Shown here: positions 1 through 8,418 of the stretch, one piece after another
Position numbering within the stretch: the stretch's first letter is position 1
Layout: each line of letters begins with the position of its first letter
DNA from: Pseudonocardiaceae bacterium
GTDB lineage: Bacteria; Actinomycetota; Actinomycetes; Mycobacteriales; Pseudonocardiaceae
Direction: 5' to 3'
Assembly: GCA_009377865.1 (NCBI GenBank)
Contig: WHTH01000009.1
Coordinates: 27,757 to 91,756, forward strand
Length of the DNA: 64,000 bases
Program-made: the position numbers and the translations under genes
The notes under the pieces: generated by a model
What the model was told of the DNA's origin: nothing
What the model saw: the letters and a program-made list of their open reading frames with translations, nothing else
Database searches by the model: none

Positions 1-69
1 GCGCGCTCGCGTAACGGCATGACGGGTCAACGGCACACCGCATTGACGGTATGACGGTAGGTTCAGCAG

Positions 70-381
70 ATGACAACACAGACCGTCCACGGACCGATCA
101 CCAGCGCACCGCTGCGGGTCCGCCCGCCCTACGACCAGCGCGACGTCGCCGGCGAACAGGGCCAGAACGAGACCGTTCATCAGTGGTGGGACCGTCGACT
201 CGACGACGGATTGGCCGCGCTACTCACACCACTCGATGGCATCGAGGTCAGCGACTACGAACGGAGCACCCTCAGCTGGCTCACCGGCCGGGAGGACTCC
301 ACGATCGCCGTGGTCGCCGCCTTGCTGCACCGCGCCCGGGAGGCCCGCCCGCTGCCGACGAGCAAGTGCTCACCTAGTTGA
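70..381 (+). CDS. Small hypothetical protein, 103 aa
   Basis: The function is not recognised. The product is a soluble acidic protein of 103 aa with a helical middle (residues about 35-90, including a QWWDRRLDDGLAALL stretch). It has no signal peptide and no membrane segment. The stop lies 13 bases before the start of the next small gene, which carries a ribbon-helix-helix-like tail, so the two look like an operon. Genes of this size and pairing commonly sit downstream of parA on actinobacterial plasmids and integrative elements; that context is inferred, because the upstream sequence is outside the window. Overlapping frames at 51-377 and 236 onward read as Arg/Pro-rich shadow translations and were not chosen. 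Confidence 0.5.
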   Translation: MTTQTVHGPITSAPLRVRPPYDQRDVAGEQGQNETVHQWWDRRLDDGLAALLTPLDGIEVSDYERSTLSWLTGREDSTIAVVAALLHRAREARPLPTSKCSPS

Positions 382-394
382 GTACGGACAGCCC

Positions 395-718
395 ATGACC
401 GGCCGGCCCACAGACCCGCGCGACCAGCTGGAGAGCACCACCGCGCCTGCTGGACTCACCGCGTCCGCGGCCGCTGCGGCGCCCTCGGACGGCGCCTCGA
501 CGCCAACGCTCGCGGACGCCCCACCCAGCAAGTTCACCGTCCTGCTCGACCCCGAAGCCGCCGCTGGCTTCGACCAGCTCGCCGTCGACATACGCCGGCT
601 GATCGGCCGCCGGGTCTCCAAGGGAGACCTGGTGCGAGCCCTCATCGCGCTGGCTGCTGACGACCCCGCACTCCACCACCAGGTGCTCGCCGAGCTCCGC
701 GTCCACCCCGCGACATGA
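395..718 (+). CDS. Small protein with ribbon-helix-helix-like C-terminus
   Basis: The product is 107 aa. The first 45 residues are low-complexity (Ala/Thr/Pro/Ser). The C-terminal half begins at KFTVLLDPEAAAGFDQLA and continues through IGRRVSKGDLVRALIALA, the beta-strand plus two-helix pattern of an RHH DNA-binding domain like those that partner ParA or act as antitoxins. I chose the internal ATG at 395 rather than 236 because the upstream part of that frame overlaps the 103-aa gene and reads as junk. It probably represses or partitions; this is inference from the fold. It is the last recognisable gene before the cell-wall cluster. Confidence 0.5.
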   Translation: MTGRPTDPRDQLESTTAPAGLTASAAAAAPSDGASTPTLADAPPSKFTVLLDPEAAAGFDQLAVDIRRLIGRRVSKGDLVRALIALAADDPALHHQVLAELRVHPAT

Positions 719-1056
719 TGACACGTCGTCACAGCGGGTGAGGTCCCGTCGTGTGGACCCAGTGACTCAGGGATGCAAGTCCCGGGCCGCAGTGCGCCTA
801 CTTCGTGCACGGTCGGGGACCGGCGGGCCAGTGCTGCGTTCACTGCGGCAGTGACTCCGCAATCGGTTGTCGTCCGGCACGAACGGCTGACACCGCTGAC
901 CGACGCGCTCGACGCCCGGCCCGGCAGCGACGCCCGAAGAACTCGCGCGGAAGGCGCGGCAGGTCGCCGCGATCGGAGCCGCCTGACCGAAGCCAGGCCT
1001 TCAACGTCGTTGGCTTCCGCCTGGACCGTGCTGCTCGGCCGCCACGCAGCGAGCCG
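719..1056 (+). other. No convincing gene (338 bp)
   Basis: The stretch is open in the emb frame back to 805, but its translation is Arg-rich and unlike the start of Emb proteins. A Cys-rich patch (GQCCVHCG near 830-850) could be a relic of a zinc-binding gene. No RNA gene or strong hairpin was seen. Confidence 0.35.
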
Positions 1057-1062
1057 TACCCT
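1057..1062 (+). promoter_or_regulatory. -10 box of emb (TACCCT)
   Basis: TACCCT ends 6 bases before the GTG start of emb and no Shine-Dalgarno lies between them. This spacing predicts a leaderless transcript and supports the choice of the GTG at 1069. Confidence 0.55.
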
Positions 1063-1068
1063 TCGGCC

Positions 1069-3708
1069 GTGCCGCGCCCCCCCACCACCGTCAACCGCCG
1101 GTCCCGGCGCACCGCGTGGACGATTGCGGCGCTCGCGCTGCTGACCGGCGTGCTGGGGGCGCTCGCCGCGCTCGCCCCCGTCACCGCCGACGATCCGGTC
1201 GTGAGCTGGCCGCAGGCAGGGCAGCAGCCGACGTCGACGGTGCTGCCGCTGACGCCCTACCGGCCGCTGCAGTTCGACGCGACGGTTCCCTGCTCGACGT
1301 TGGGCGCGCTCGATGCCCGCGGCGGCGGCGAGGCACTGCGCACGCTGCCCGCCGACCCCGACTCGACACCCACCGAGGGGCTCGTGGTGGCCGTCGGGGC
1401 CGGCACGGTCACCGTTGCCGCATCCGGCAGCGAGCTGCACAGCGAGCCGCTACCCACGGGCGACTGCGCCTACCGGATCGCCGCCGACTCGTCGGGCATC
1501 ACGGTCAACCGCGACGGTGCGCAGTTGGCTGCCGAGCCCGGGCTGCTGCCGCCGCAGGTCGCCGAGCTGTCGACCATGGCGCAGCGCCTGCCGGAGGCGG
1601 ACGGCCTCGCTGTCGAGCTACACACCGATGCGCGCTACGAGTCGAGCCCGACCCCACTGAAGACCGCGCTGCTCGTCGCGCATGCGCTGAGCCTGGTGGC
1701 GGTGCTGGCGCTGGCCTGGCGGCACTGGCGGGGCAGCGGCCCCGGTCTGGTGCGGCCGCGGCTGTCGCCCGCCGACGGGGTGGTCGTCGCGGTGTCGCTG
1801 GCTTGGGCCGTGCTGGGACCGATCGGCATCGACGACTCCTGGTACCTGCTGATGGCGCGCAACGCGACCGAGTCGGGATACATCGGCAACTACGTGTCAC
1901 AGCTCAACGTCGCCGAGAACCCGTTCGTCGCCAGCCAGTACCCGATGCAGGCGTGGGGGATGCTCGGCCAGTCGCTGTTCGGGGCGGGCTGGGGGCTGCT
2001 GTGGATGCGGGTCCTGCCGGTGCTCTACGGGTTGGGGACCTACGCGTTGCTCCGGGTCCTGGTCACCTCCGTGGTGAGCGATTTTCGGGGTTATAGCCCC
2101 GAAAATCGCTCACCACGGGGGGTGGCGTGGGCGGTGGCGCTCGGGCACCTGCTGTGGTTCCTGCCCTACGGGGTCGCGCTGCGCCCGGAGCCGCTGATCG
2201 TGCTGTGCTCGGCAGGGGTGCTGGTGCTCGCGGAGCTGGCCCGGCGGCGCGAGTCGATCGGCGCGCTGGCTGCCGCCACCGTCGTGGCAGTGCTGGCGGT
2301 GACCGCATCGCCCACCGGGCTGGTCGCGGCCGCACCGCTGGTGTTCGCGCTGCCGTGGCTGTGGCGGTGGCTGCGCGCCGCCGACTGGCCGCAGCGGGCG
2401 GGCGCGGTGCTGCTGGCCGGTGCGTCGGCGTCGATCGTGGTGCTGCCCGGTTTCGCCGACGCCACCCTCGGCAACGTCGCCGAGGCCGTGTCGGTGCACC
2501 GCTGGTACTACCGCAGCCACCCCTGGTACGAGGAGTACCTGCACTACGCCAAGATCCTCGAGGACGGCGACCCCGGCGCGTGGGGCAAACGGCTGCCGGT
2601 GCTGCTGACGCTCGCGGTGCTGCTGGGCGCCGCGATCGCCGCGGGGCGCCGGGCGGGCACCGGCGGGCCGACCGGGCGGTTGCTGGCGATGTCGGCAGCG
2701 ACCACCGCGGTCGCGCTGCTGGCGATGTCGCTGACCCCGACCAAGTGGGTCAACCACTTCGGCGCCGTCGCCGCACCGGCGTCCGTGCTGCTGGCGGCCG
2801 CGGCGCTGCGATCGCCGATCCCGCGCCGGGCGCCGACGGCCGCCGTCACGATCGGCGCGATCGCCGTCGGCCTCGCCGCCGCGGTGGGCTATGCGGGACC
2901 GAACCTGTGGCGGCCGTTCGGTGACTGGGGCCAGCCCTTCGGTGACCACACCGCACTGGGCAACCCCTACGAGATCAGCCTCACCACTCCGGGCATCGGG
3001 CCGCTGGACCTGCACAACCCGCTGCTGTGGTTCGCAGTCGCGGCCGCGGCGCTGTGGTGGGGACGGCGGCGGCGACGCCGTGGCCTGCCATCGGGCCCGA
3101 GCCCGGACCGCGCGCTGCTCGTCACCTCCGCCGGGCTCGGCGTGGTGCTGATGCTCGCGGTGTTCAGCTACGCGCCGCTGCGGCAGTACCCGGGCCCGTC
3201 GCTGGCGCTGGTCAACGCGCAGGCGCCGGCCGGCTCGCCGTGCGGCCTGGCCGGTGACGTCCGGGTACTCACGGGCGGCGACCGTATGCTGGGGCCGCGA
3301 CCAGTCACCGAAGTGACGGCCGGCAAGCCGGTCTTCGCCGACCAGGCGTCGGCCGCGCTGTGGCCCTGCGTCGACCAGATCACCATCGCCAATGGCATCG
3401 CCGAGGCGCCGCAACTGCGGCTGCGCACCGGCGGCGGCCTCGAGAAAGCCACCAAGGACAACACCGCACGCCCGGGCAACGGCGGCACCTTGGCGCAGGT
3501 CGACCGTACCGTGGAATGGATCGAGCTGCCCTCGGCGCTGTCGCCGGCCGGCGTGCCCATCAAGGGCTGGGGGCACGTCGAGCGGGCCGAGTACGACCAC
3601 CCGCCCGGGTTGGTAGACCTGCGAGTGCGGCAGGTGCAGCGCTGGGGGTGGACCCAGCTGCCGACGCTCGCGCGCCAGGACTACGCCGGGCGGGCCTACA
3701 TCGGCTGA
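1069..3708 (+). CDS. emb: Emb-family arabinofuranosyltransferase
   Basis: The product is a multi-pass membrane glycosyltransferase (GT-C fold) that transfers arabinofuranose from decaprenyl-phospho-arabinose to cell-wall arabinan on the outer face of the membrane. From GTG 1069 it is 879 aa: TM1 at about residues 16-40, an extracytoplasmic domain to about 200, then the polytopic core. The acidic catalytic motif GIDDSWY holds D255-D256. The C-terminal extracytoplasmic part (from about residue 700) is short, because mycobacterial EmbA/B/C are near 1,070-1,100 aa. dprE1 and dprE2, which make its donor, follow on the same strand. A perfect 22-bp inverted repeat adds residues [16 protein letters not shown] (335-350) to a loop between membrane helices. 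The frame is open upstream to 805, but that part does not resemble Emb. Family assignment is secure; which Emb paralogue it equals is not. Confidence 0.9.
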   Translation: MPRPPTTVNRRSRRTAWTIAALALLTGVLGALAALAPVTADDPVVSWPQAGQQPTSTVLPLTPYRPLQFDATVPCSTLGALDARGGGEALRTLPADPDSTPTEGLVVAVGAGTVTVAASGSELHSEPLPTGDCAYRIAADSSGITVNRDGAQLAAEPGLLPPQVAELSTMAQRLPEADGLAVELHTDARYESSPTPLKTALLVAHALSLVAVLALAWRHWRGSGPGLVRPRLSPADGVVVAVSLAWAVLGPIGIDDSWYLLMARNATESGYIGNYVSQLNVAENPFVASQYPMQAWGMLGQSLFGAGWGLLWMRVLPVLYGLGTYALLRVLVTSVVSDFRGYSPENRSPRGVAWAVALGHLLWFLPYGVALRPEPLIVLCSAGVLVLAELARRRESIGALAAATVVAVLAVTASPTGLVAAAPLVFALPWLWRWLRAADWPQRAGAVLLAGASASIVVLPGFADATLGNVAEAVSVHRWYYRSHPWYEEYLHYAKILEDGDPGAWGKRLPVLLTLAVLLGAAIAAGRRAGTGGPTGRLLAMSAATTAVALLAMSLTPTKWVNHFGAVAAPASVLLAAAALRSPIPRRAPTAAVTIGAIAVGLAAAVGYAGPNLWRPFGDWGQPFGDHTALGNPYEISLTTPGIGPLDLHNPLLWFAVAAAALWWGRRRRRRGLPSGPSPDRALLVTSAGLGVVLMLAVFSYAPLRQYPGPSLALVNAQAPAGSPCGLAGDVRVLTGGDRMLGPRPVTEVTAGKPVFADQASAALWPCVDQITIANGIAEAPQLRLRTGGGLEKATKDNTARPGNGGTLAQVDRTVEWIELPSALSPAGVPIKGWGHVERAEYDHPPGLVDLRVRQVQRWGWTQLPTLARQDYAGRAYIG
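2069..2118. repeat. Perfect 22-bp inverted repeat inside emb
   Basis: The left arm 2069-2090 (core gtggtgagcgattttcgggg) and the right arm 2097-2118 are exact reverse complements around a 6-base loop, ttatag. The repeat length preserves the emb frame. Because it is palindromic, both strands encode nearly the same peptide (SDFRGY.PENRS). It has the same layout as the repeat at 15898-15937. Confidence 0.95.
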
Positions 3709-3759
3709 TCTCGAGCTGGTTGCGCCGGGTGCGGCCTGAGCCCCATCGAGCCCGCTCGG

Positions 3760-3765
3760 TAGGCT
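3760..3765 (+). promoter_or_regulatory. -10 box of dprE1 (TAGGCT)
   Basis: TAGGCT lies 8 bases before the dprE1 ATG in the 65-bp gap after emb. There is no ribosome binding site between them, so a leaderless dprE1 transcript is likely in addition to read-through from emb. Confidence 0.5.
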
Positions 3766-3773
3766 CTGCGCCG

Positions 3774-5135
3774 ATGAGCGAGACCGGCACCCGCACCCTG
3801 TCCGGCTGGGGGCGCACCGCGCCGAGCACCGCGCACGTGGTGCACGGCCGCAGCGTCGAGTCAATCCAGCAGGCAGTGCGCCAGACCGGCGACCGCGGCG
3901 TGATCGCCCGCGGGCTGGGCCGGGCCTACGGCGACCCGGCGCAGAACGCCGGCGGGCTGGTCATCGACATGCCGGCGCTGGACCGGATCCACTCGATCGA
4001 CGCCGACGCCGGGGTGGTCGACGTCGATGCCGGTGTCAGCCTCGACACCCTGATGCGCCGGGCGCTGCCGTTCGGGCTGTGGGTACCGGTACTGCCGGGC
4101 ACCCGGCAGGTCACCGTCGGTGGCGCGATCGCGGCCGACATCCACGGCAAGAACCACCACACCCAGGGCAGCTTCGGCAACCACGTGCTGTCGATGGACC
4201 TGGTCACCGCGGACGGCTCGGTGCGTACCCTGACCCCTGACGGCCCGGAGGCCGAGCTGTTCTGGGCGACCGTCGGCGGGATGGGCCTGACCGGCGTGCT
4301 GGTCCGCGCGACGATCGCGCTCAAGCACACCGAGAGCGCATACTTCGTGGTCGACACCGACCGCACCGCCGACCTCGACGAGCTGATGGCCCGGCTCACC
4401 GACGGCACCGACGACCAGTACACCTACTCCGTCGCGTGGTTCGACTCGATGTCGGGCGGCGCGAAGCTCGGCCGGGCGATCTTGACCCGCGGCTGGTCCG
4501 CCCGGCGCGAGGACCTGCCACCCAAGCTGCGCCGCGACCCGTTGCGTTTCGACGCCCCGCAGCTGCTGCGCGCGCCCGACGTGTTCCCGTCCGGGTTGGT
4601 GAACCGGGCGACGATCGCGGCGTTCAACGAGGTCTGGTACCGGAAGGCACCGGTGCACCGCCGCGGCGAGGTGCAGAACATCACCTCGTTCTTCCACCCG
4701 CTCGACCTGGTCGGCGACTGGAACCGGGTCTACGGTCCGCGCGGGTTCCTGCAGTACCAGTTCGTGGTGCCCTTCGGCGCCGAGCAGGCCTTCACCCGCG
4801 CCGTCGAGATGATCAGCGCGTCCGGGCAGGTGTCGTTCCTCAACGTGCTCAAACGCTTCGGCGACGGCAACGACGCACCGCTGTCGTTTCCCACGCCCGG
4901 CTGGACGCTGACCGTGGACATCCCGATCGGCCCCGGGCTGGGAGCGCTGTGCGACCGTCTCGACGCGCTGGTGCTGGCGGCGGGCGGGCGGCTCTACCTG
5001 GCCAAGGAGTCGCGGACGACCGCGGCGGCGCTGCACCGCATGTACCCACGGCTCGACGAGTGGCGCAAGGTCCGCGCCGCAGTCGACCCCGATTCGATCT
5101 TCACCTCCGACCTTTCCAGGAGACTCCAGCTGTGA
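3774..5135 (+). CDS. dprE1: Decaprenylphosphoryl-beta-D-ribose 2'-oxidase DprE1
   Basis: This FAD enzyme oxidises decaprenylphosphoryl-ribose to the 2-keto intermediate, the first half of the epimerisation to decaprenylphosphoryl-arabinose. The product is 453 aa, near the 461 aa of the M. tuberculosis enzyme, and the two align along their whole length. Visible landmarks are TGWGRTAP-like GWGRTAPS near the N-terminus, [10 protein letters not shown] (FAD), [16 protein letters not shown] with H124 at the flavin, and LAKESRTT with K411. At the position of M. tuberculosis Cys387 (GWNICVDF) this protein has GWTLTVDI, so Thr380 replaces the cysteine that nitro-benzothiazinones modify covalently. The ATG at 3774 follows a TAGGCT box. 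dprE2 starts 13 bases downstream. Confidence 0.95.
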   Translation: MSETGTRTLSGWGRTAPSTAHVVHGRSVESIQQAVRQTGDRGVIARGLGRAYGDPAQNAGGLVIDMPALDRIHSIDADAGVVDVDAGVSLDTLMRRALPFGLWVPVLPGTRQVTVGGAIAADIHGKNHHTQGSFGNHVLSMDLVTADGSVRTLTPDGPEAELFWATVGGMGLTGVLVRATIALKHTESAYFVVDTDRTADLDELMARLTDGTDDQYTYSVAWFDSMSGGAKLGRAILTRGWSARREDLPPKLRRDPLRFDAPQLLRAPDVFPSGLVNRATIAAFNEVWYRKAPVHRRGEVQNITSFFHPLDLVGDWNRVYGPRGFLQYQFVVPFGAEQAFTRAVEMISASGQVSFLNVLKRFGDGNDAPLSFPTPGWTLTVDIPIGPGLGALCDRLDALVLAAGGRLYLAKESRTTAAALHRMYPRLDEWRKVRAAVDPDSIFTSDLSRRLQL

Positions 5136-5148
5136 CAAGGACACTTCG

Positions 5149-5904
5149 ATGATCGACGCCGTCGGCAACCCCCAGTCCCTGCTGCTGCTCGGCGGCACCT
5201 CCGAGATCGCCTTGGCGACGGCCGAGCGCTACGCCGCCAACCGGCCGTTGCGCGTGGTGCTCGCCGCTCGGCCGTCTCCGCGGCTCGACGCCGCGGCCGA
5301 GCGGTTGCGCGGCGCAGGCTGCAGCGTCTCGACGCTGTCGTTCGACGCGCAGGCGCCCGACACGCACGCCGAGGTGATCGAGCAGGCGTTCGCCGACGGC
5401 GACATCGACATCACCGTGGTGGCCTTCGGCCTGCTCGGTGACCAAGAGAAGGCGTGGACCGACCTGCCCACCGCCGTCGAGCTCGCGCAGGTCAACTACG
5501 TGGCTGCGGTGTCGGTGGGAGTGGCGCTGTCGTCGGCGCTGCAGCGCCAGGGGCACGGCGCGATCGTCGCGCTGTCCTCGGCGGCCGGGGAGCGGGCCCG
5601 CCGCTCGAACTTCGTCTACGGCTCCACCAAGGCCGGCCTCGACGTCTTCTACACCGGACTGACCGAGGCGCTGCGCCCCGCGGGTATCAAGGTGTGCGTG
5701 GTCCGGCCCGGGTTCGTGCACACCCGGATGACCGAGGGCATGTCCGCCGCGCCGCTGTCGGTGACCCCGGAGCAGGTCGCCGACGTCATCGTCGATTCGG
5801 TCGCCAAGGGCCGCGAGCAGGCCTGGGCGCCCGCGCCGATGCGGTTCGTGATGTCGGCGCTGCGTCACGTCCCGCGCCCGATCTTCCGCCGGCTGCCGAT
5901 CTGA
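5149..5904 (+). CDS. dprE2: Decaprenylphosphoryl-D-2-keto erythropentose reductase DprE2
   Basis: This NAD(P)H-dependent short-chain reductase completes the DprE1/DprE2 epimerisation to decaprenylphosphoryl-arabinose, the donor for Emb and related transferases. The product is 251 aa. The Rossmann glycine motif is the degenerate LLGGTSEIA form typical of DprE2. The catalytic Ser is in VALSSAAGE and the Tyr/Lys pair is in FVYGSTKAGLD. A C-terminal HVPRPIFRRLPI tail is present. It starts 13 bases after the dprE1 stop, so the two are co-transcribed. Confidence 0.95.
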   Translation: MIDAVGNPQSLLLLGGTSEIALATAERYAANRPLRVVLAARPSPRLDAAAERLRGAGCSVSTLSFDAQAPDTHAEVIEQAFADGDIDITVVAFGLLGDQEKAWTDLPTAVELAQVNYVAAVSVGVALSSALQRQGHGAIVALSSAAGERARRSNFVYGSTKAGLDVFYTGLTEALRPAGIKVCVVRPGFVHTRMTEGMSAAPLSVTPEQVADVIVDSVAKGREQAWAPAPMRFVMSALRHVPRPIFRRLPI

Positions 5905-6222
5905 CCCGCTCAGGCGCGGCTGCCCGGCCGGCGTTCCTCGCGCTCCGTGGCCCGCGCCGTCCACCCGCCGCACCCGGACGGCAAGGCGGACGGCCCGCTT
6001 CCCGGTGGCGGCAGCGCACCTCACCTCGGGCACCGCGCACCGCGCCGCCCCGTGACGCGACTCAAAGCAAGGCGCGGGAACGGGGGCGCCGGTCGCCCGG
6101 CCCAACCTGGCCGACCGACCACATCGTCGGGCTTCGTCCACTGGAGTCCGCGGACCGACTGACGCCTCCGATGGCCGCCTTCCGCGATCCCTGGCCAGGT
6201 GGGCGATGCTTCGTGCCCAGCG
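5905..6222. other. No convincing gene (318 bp)
   Basis: GC-rich sequence downstream of dprE2. All frames give Arg/Pro/Gly-rich shadow translations with no recognisable protein. No strong hairpin or RNA was identified. Confidence 0.4.
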
Positions 6223-6471
6223 TTACTCCACCGTACCGTCCGCCGCGCCCTTGCCATCCGCCTGGCTGTCGGCGTCCTCGACCTGGCCGTTATCAGCGGT
6301 GTTGGAGTGATAGCCGAGCTGACCGTTTCCGGCGGCACCACCGCTGACCTGCCAGTTCGCAGCGGTGGCGCCAGTCATCTCGTCACCGGGTGCCGCCACA
6401 GCCTCCGCTTCCTCACTGCCGCTCGGACCGGGCATCGTCTGGCACAGTTGGTCATAGATAGGCGTCGACAT
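6223..6471 (-). CDS. Small hypothetical protein, 82 aa
   Basis: The product begins MSTPIYDQLCQTM and is acidic and Ala/Gly/Asp-rich after residue 15, with no membrane segment. The opening resembles short actinobacterial hypothetical proteins I have seen, but no function is known to me. A purine-rich GAGAGG lies about 13 bases upstream of the ATG, and the GC content of the region is below that of its neighbours. It stands alone on the minus strand between dprE2 and ubiA. The C-terminal 60 residues look disordered, so a secreted or precursor role cannot be excluded, but nothing shows it. Confidence 0.45.
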   Translation of the reverse strand: MSTPIYDQLCQTMPGPSGSEEAEAVAAPGDEMTGATAANWQVSGGAAGNGQLGYHSNTADNGQVEDADSQADGKGAADGTVE

Positions 6472-6736
6472 CGAGATCGTGAGTCCTCTCCTCTGCGTAA
6501 CTCACATATACGGGGTACCCGCTGCGAAGGATGACGAAACGGGCATCATGCCTCGCGTGCCGTCCGTGAGGGGCAGGCACGTCGACCTCACGGCAGCAGC
6601 AGGCGGGAGCGGCGTGCAACGGAGCGTCCAGGCCGGCACGGATGGCCTCGGAACCACGGAAGGGACCTCGAAGTTCTGGCATGACAGCCAGCGTTGCGGC
6701 CGCCCACCGCGGGGTGCCAGCGCCGGCCTCGCGGGC

Positions 6737-6763
6737 TGTGGGTAACTGGCCAGTTGTGGATAA
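6737..6763 (-). other. Pair of DnaA-box-like sites
   Basis: On the minus strand TTACCCACA (6737-6745) and TTATCCACA (6755-6763) lie 18 bp apart start to start. The second is a perfect classical DnaA box and the first differs at one base. There is no AT-rich element or further box nearby, so this is not an origin. A DnaA-titrating or regulatory role is possible. Confidence 0.35.
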
Positions 6764-6807
6764 CTCCCGTCACCGCCGCCGCTGCCCGCGATGTCCCGCC
6801 CCAGCCT

Positions 6808-6873
6808 GTCCGTGAACTCGACACGGTGGGGGTTTGCCACGGCTGCGACCCCCACGGCGTCGAGTTCACGGAC
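6808..6873. repeat. 26-bp inverted repeat, intergenic
   Basis: Arms 6808-6833 (begins gtccgtgaactcgac) and 6848-6873 are reverse complements with two mismatches around a 14-base loop. It lies just beyond the 3' end of ubiA. It looks like a member of a dispersed palindromic family; there is no T-run, so it is not a classical terminator. Confidence 0.9.
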
Positions 6874-6940
6874 CGCGAGGGGTTCGGCGGACGGTAGCGG
6901 GCCCGGCAGACGGCAACGCGGCGCGGCGGGCGCAGGCGGG

Positions 6941-7846
6941 TCAGAGGTAGACGGCGGCGATGAGGGTGGCGACGAGGCCGGCGCCGAGCACCTGCAACAC
7001 GCGGTCGCCCAGCGCGATGTCCTCGGGCTCACCACCGTTGCCGCCGTCGACGTCGACGGCGTAACGCAGCACGGCGATGACGAACGGCACGATGGAGATC
7101 ACCGGCCAGCGCGAGGCGGTGCGCTCGGTGATCTCGAAGGCCCACAGGCTGTAGGTGGTGATGAGCACCGTGGCCGACAGCGTCCAGACGAAACGCAGGT
7201 ACGACGCCGTGTAGCGCTCCAGCGACTTGCGGATCTTCGCGCCGGTGCGTTCGGCGAGCCGGATCTCGGCGTAGCGCTTGCCCGCCACCATGAACAGCGA
7301 GCCGAACGCCGCGACCAGCAGAAACCACTGCGACAGCACGATCTCGGCCGCGGCACCACCGGCGATGGCCCGCAGCAGGAACCCGGAGGCGACGATCGAG
7401 ATGTCGATCACGGGCTGGTGCTTGAGCCAGAAACAGTAGGCTAGCTGCACCGTGATGTAGACGGCGGCGACGACGGCCAGTTCGGTCGAGGCCAGCAGCG
7501 AGATGCCCAGCGCCGCCGCGAGCACGACGATCGCGACCACCGTCGCGATCGTCGGCGACACCACGCCCGCGGCGATCGGCCGGTTGCGCTTCGTGGGATG
7601 CGCGCGGTCGGCCTCGACGTCCTTGACATCGTTGACCAGGTACACACCGGCCGCGGCGAGTGAGAACGCCACGAAGGCGAGTGCGACGTCGCCCAGCACA
7701 CCGAGCCTGGCGATGTCGCCGCTGGCGAACGGCGCGGCCAGCACCAGGACGTTCTTCACCCACTGCCGGGGGCGCATCGCGCGGACCAGCCCGGTGACCG
7801 CGTTGCCGCTCTGGGCAGGTGCCTCGGAAGGTGCTGTGGTCGTCAT
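6941..7846 (-). CDS. ubiA: Decaprenyl-phosphate phosphoribosyltransferase (UbiA family)
   Basis: This membrane prenyltransferase-fold enzyme joins phosphoribosyl pyrophosphate to decaprenyl phosphate, giving decaprenylphosphoryl-5-phosphoribose, the committed step toward decaprenylphosphoryl-arabinose. The product is 301 aa with about nine membrane helices. The Asp-rich motif NDVKDVEADRAHPTKRNRP is the UbiA-family metal and pyrophosphate site; AGKRYAEI and the following conserved charged loop are also present. It equals M. tuberculosis Rv3806c in sequence type and position. Its ATG overlaps the stop of the PAP2 phosphatase gene by 4 bases, giving the tight order glfT2-PAP2-ubiA. Confidence 0.93.
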   Translation of the reverse strand: MTTTAPSEAPAQSGNAVTGLVRAMRPRQWVKNVLVLAAPFASGDIARLGVLGDVALAFVAFSLAAAGVYLVNDVKDVEADRAHPTKRNRPIAAGVVSPTIATVVAIVVLAAALGISLLASTELAVVAAVYITVQLAYCFWLKHQPVIDISIVASGFLLRAIAGGAAAEIVLSQWFLLVAAFGSLFMVAGKRYAEIRLAERTGAKIRKSLERYTASYLRFVWTLSATVLITTYSLWAFEITERTASRWPVISIVPFVIAVLRYAVDVDGGNGGEPEDIALGDRVLQVLGAGLVATLIAAVYL

Positions 7847-8418
7847 CGCTTCGGTTCCTTCCCGCGCAGCAGCCGCCGCACCGCCACGCCGATGAGCGCG
7901 CCGAGGGCAGACCCCGCCAGGACGTCGGTCGGGTAGTGCACCCCGAGCACGAGCCTGCTGGCCAGCATCGGGGGAACCAGCGCGGGGGCCAGGCGGCGGC
8001 GCAGCAACCCGCCGTAGAGTACCGCGGCCGCGGTGGTCGAGCTCGCGTGCGAGGACGGGAAGGACAGCCGGCTCGGCGTGCCCACCAGCACCCGGACCGA
8101 CTCGTCGGCCGGGCGCTGCCTGCGCACCACCCGCTTGACGCCGATCGACGCGCCGTGCGCGACGGCCACACCGGCGGCGCAGACCACCCAGTCGCGACGG
8201 CGCGGCCGGTCGAGCAGCGCTCCGATCGCGCCGAGAGCCAGCCAGCCCGCGGCGTGCTCGCCGAACAGCGACAGCCCGCGGGCGGCAGCGACGGCGCGGG
8301 GCCGGCCGATGCCGCGTTGCAACCGCGCCACCATGGCCGTCTCCCGGCCGGCCGGGCGCTGCTGCACCATGACCTGGAGATCCACCGCCGTGCTCAGGAC
8401 TCGAACACCCGCTTCCAT
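7843..8418 (-). CDS. PAP2-family phosphatase (decaprenylphosphoryl-5-phosphoribose phosphatase)
   Basis: A membrane phosphatase of 191 aa. The three PAP2 motifs are visible: KRVVRRQRP, PSSHA and SRLVLGVHYPTD, with the catalytic histidines in the last two. In mycobacteria the equivalent gene (Rv3807c) lies between ubiA and glfT2 and is thought to remove the 5-phosphate from the UbiA product, yielding the DprE1 substrate. Here it overlaps ubiA by 4 bases. The listed ATG overlaps glfT2 by 25 bases. A GTG at 8385, just past the glfT2 stop, is an alternative start that removes 11 residues. Confidence 0.88.
   Translation of the reverse strand: MEAGVRVLSTAVDLQVMVQQRPAGRETAMVARLQRGIGRPRAVAAARGLSLFGEHAAGWLALGAIGALLDRPRRRDWVVCAAGVAVAHGASIGVKRVVRRQRPADESVRVLVGTPSRLSFPSSHASSTTAAAVLYGGLLRRRLAPALVPPMLASRLVLGVHYPTDVLAGSALGALIGVAVRRLLRGKEPKR

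Noticed and set aside
370..1440. Long minus-strand open frame of 356 codons at the left edge
   Set aside because: Low-complexity Arg/Ala/Gly translation overlapping better-supported plus-strand genes; no family resemblance.
2110..3864. Long open frame (584 codons) antisense to emb and dprE1
   Set aside because: High-GC third-position bias produces long antisense frames. The translation is Arg/Gln/Gly-rich without domains, while the plus strand encodes clear Emb and DprE1.
6056..6070. 15-base match (cgcgactcaaagcaa) shared with 33258-33272
   Set aside because: Several matches of this length are expected by chance in 64 kb of GC-rich DNA; there is no extended similarity and no structure.
6737..6763. 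Possible replication origin
   Set aside because: Only two DnaA-like boxes, no AT-rich unwinding region, and no dnaA, dnaN or rpmH nearby.
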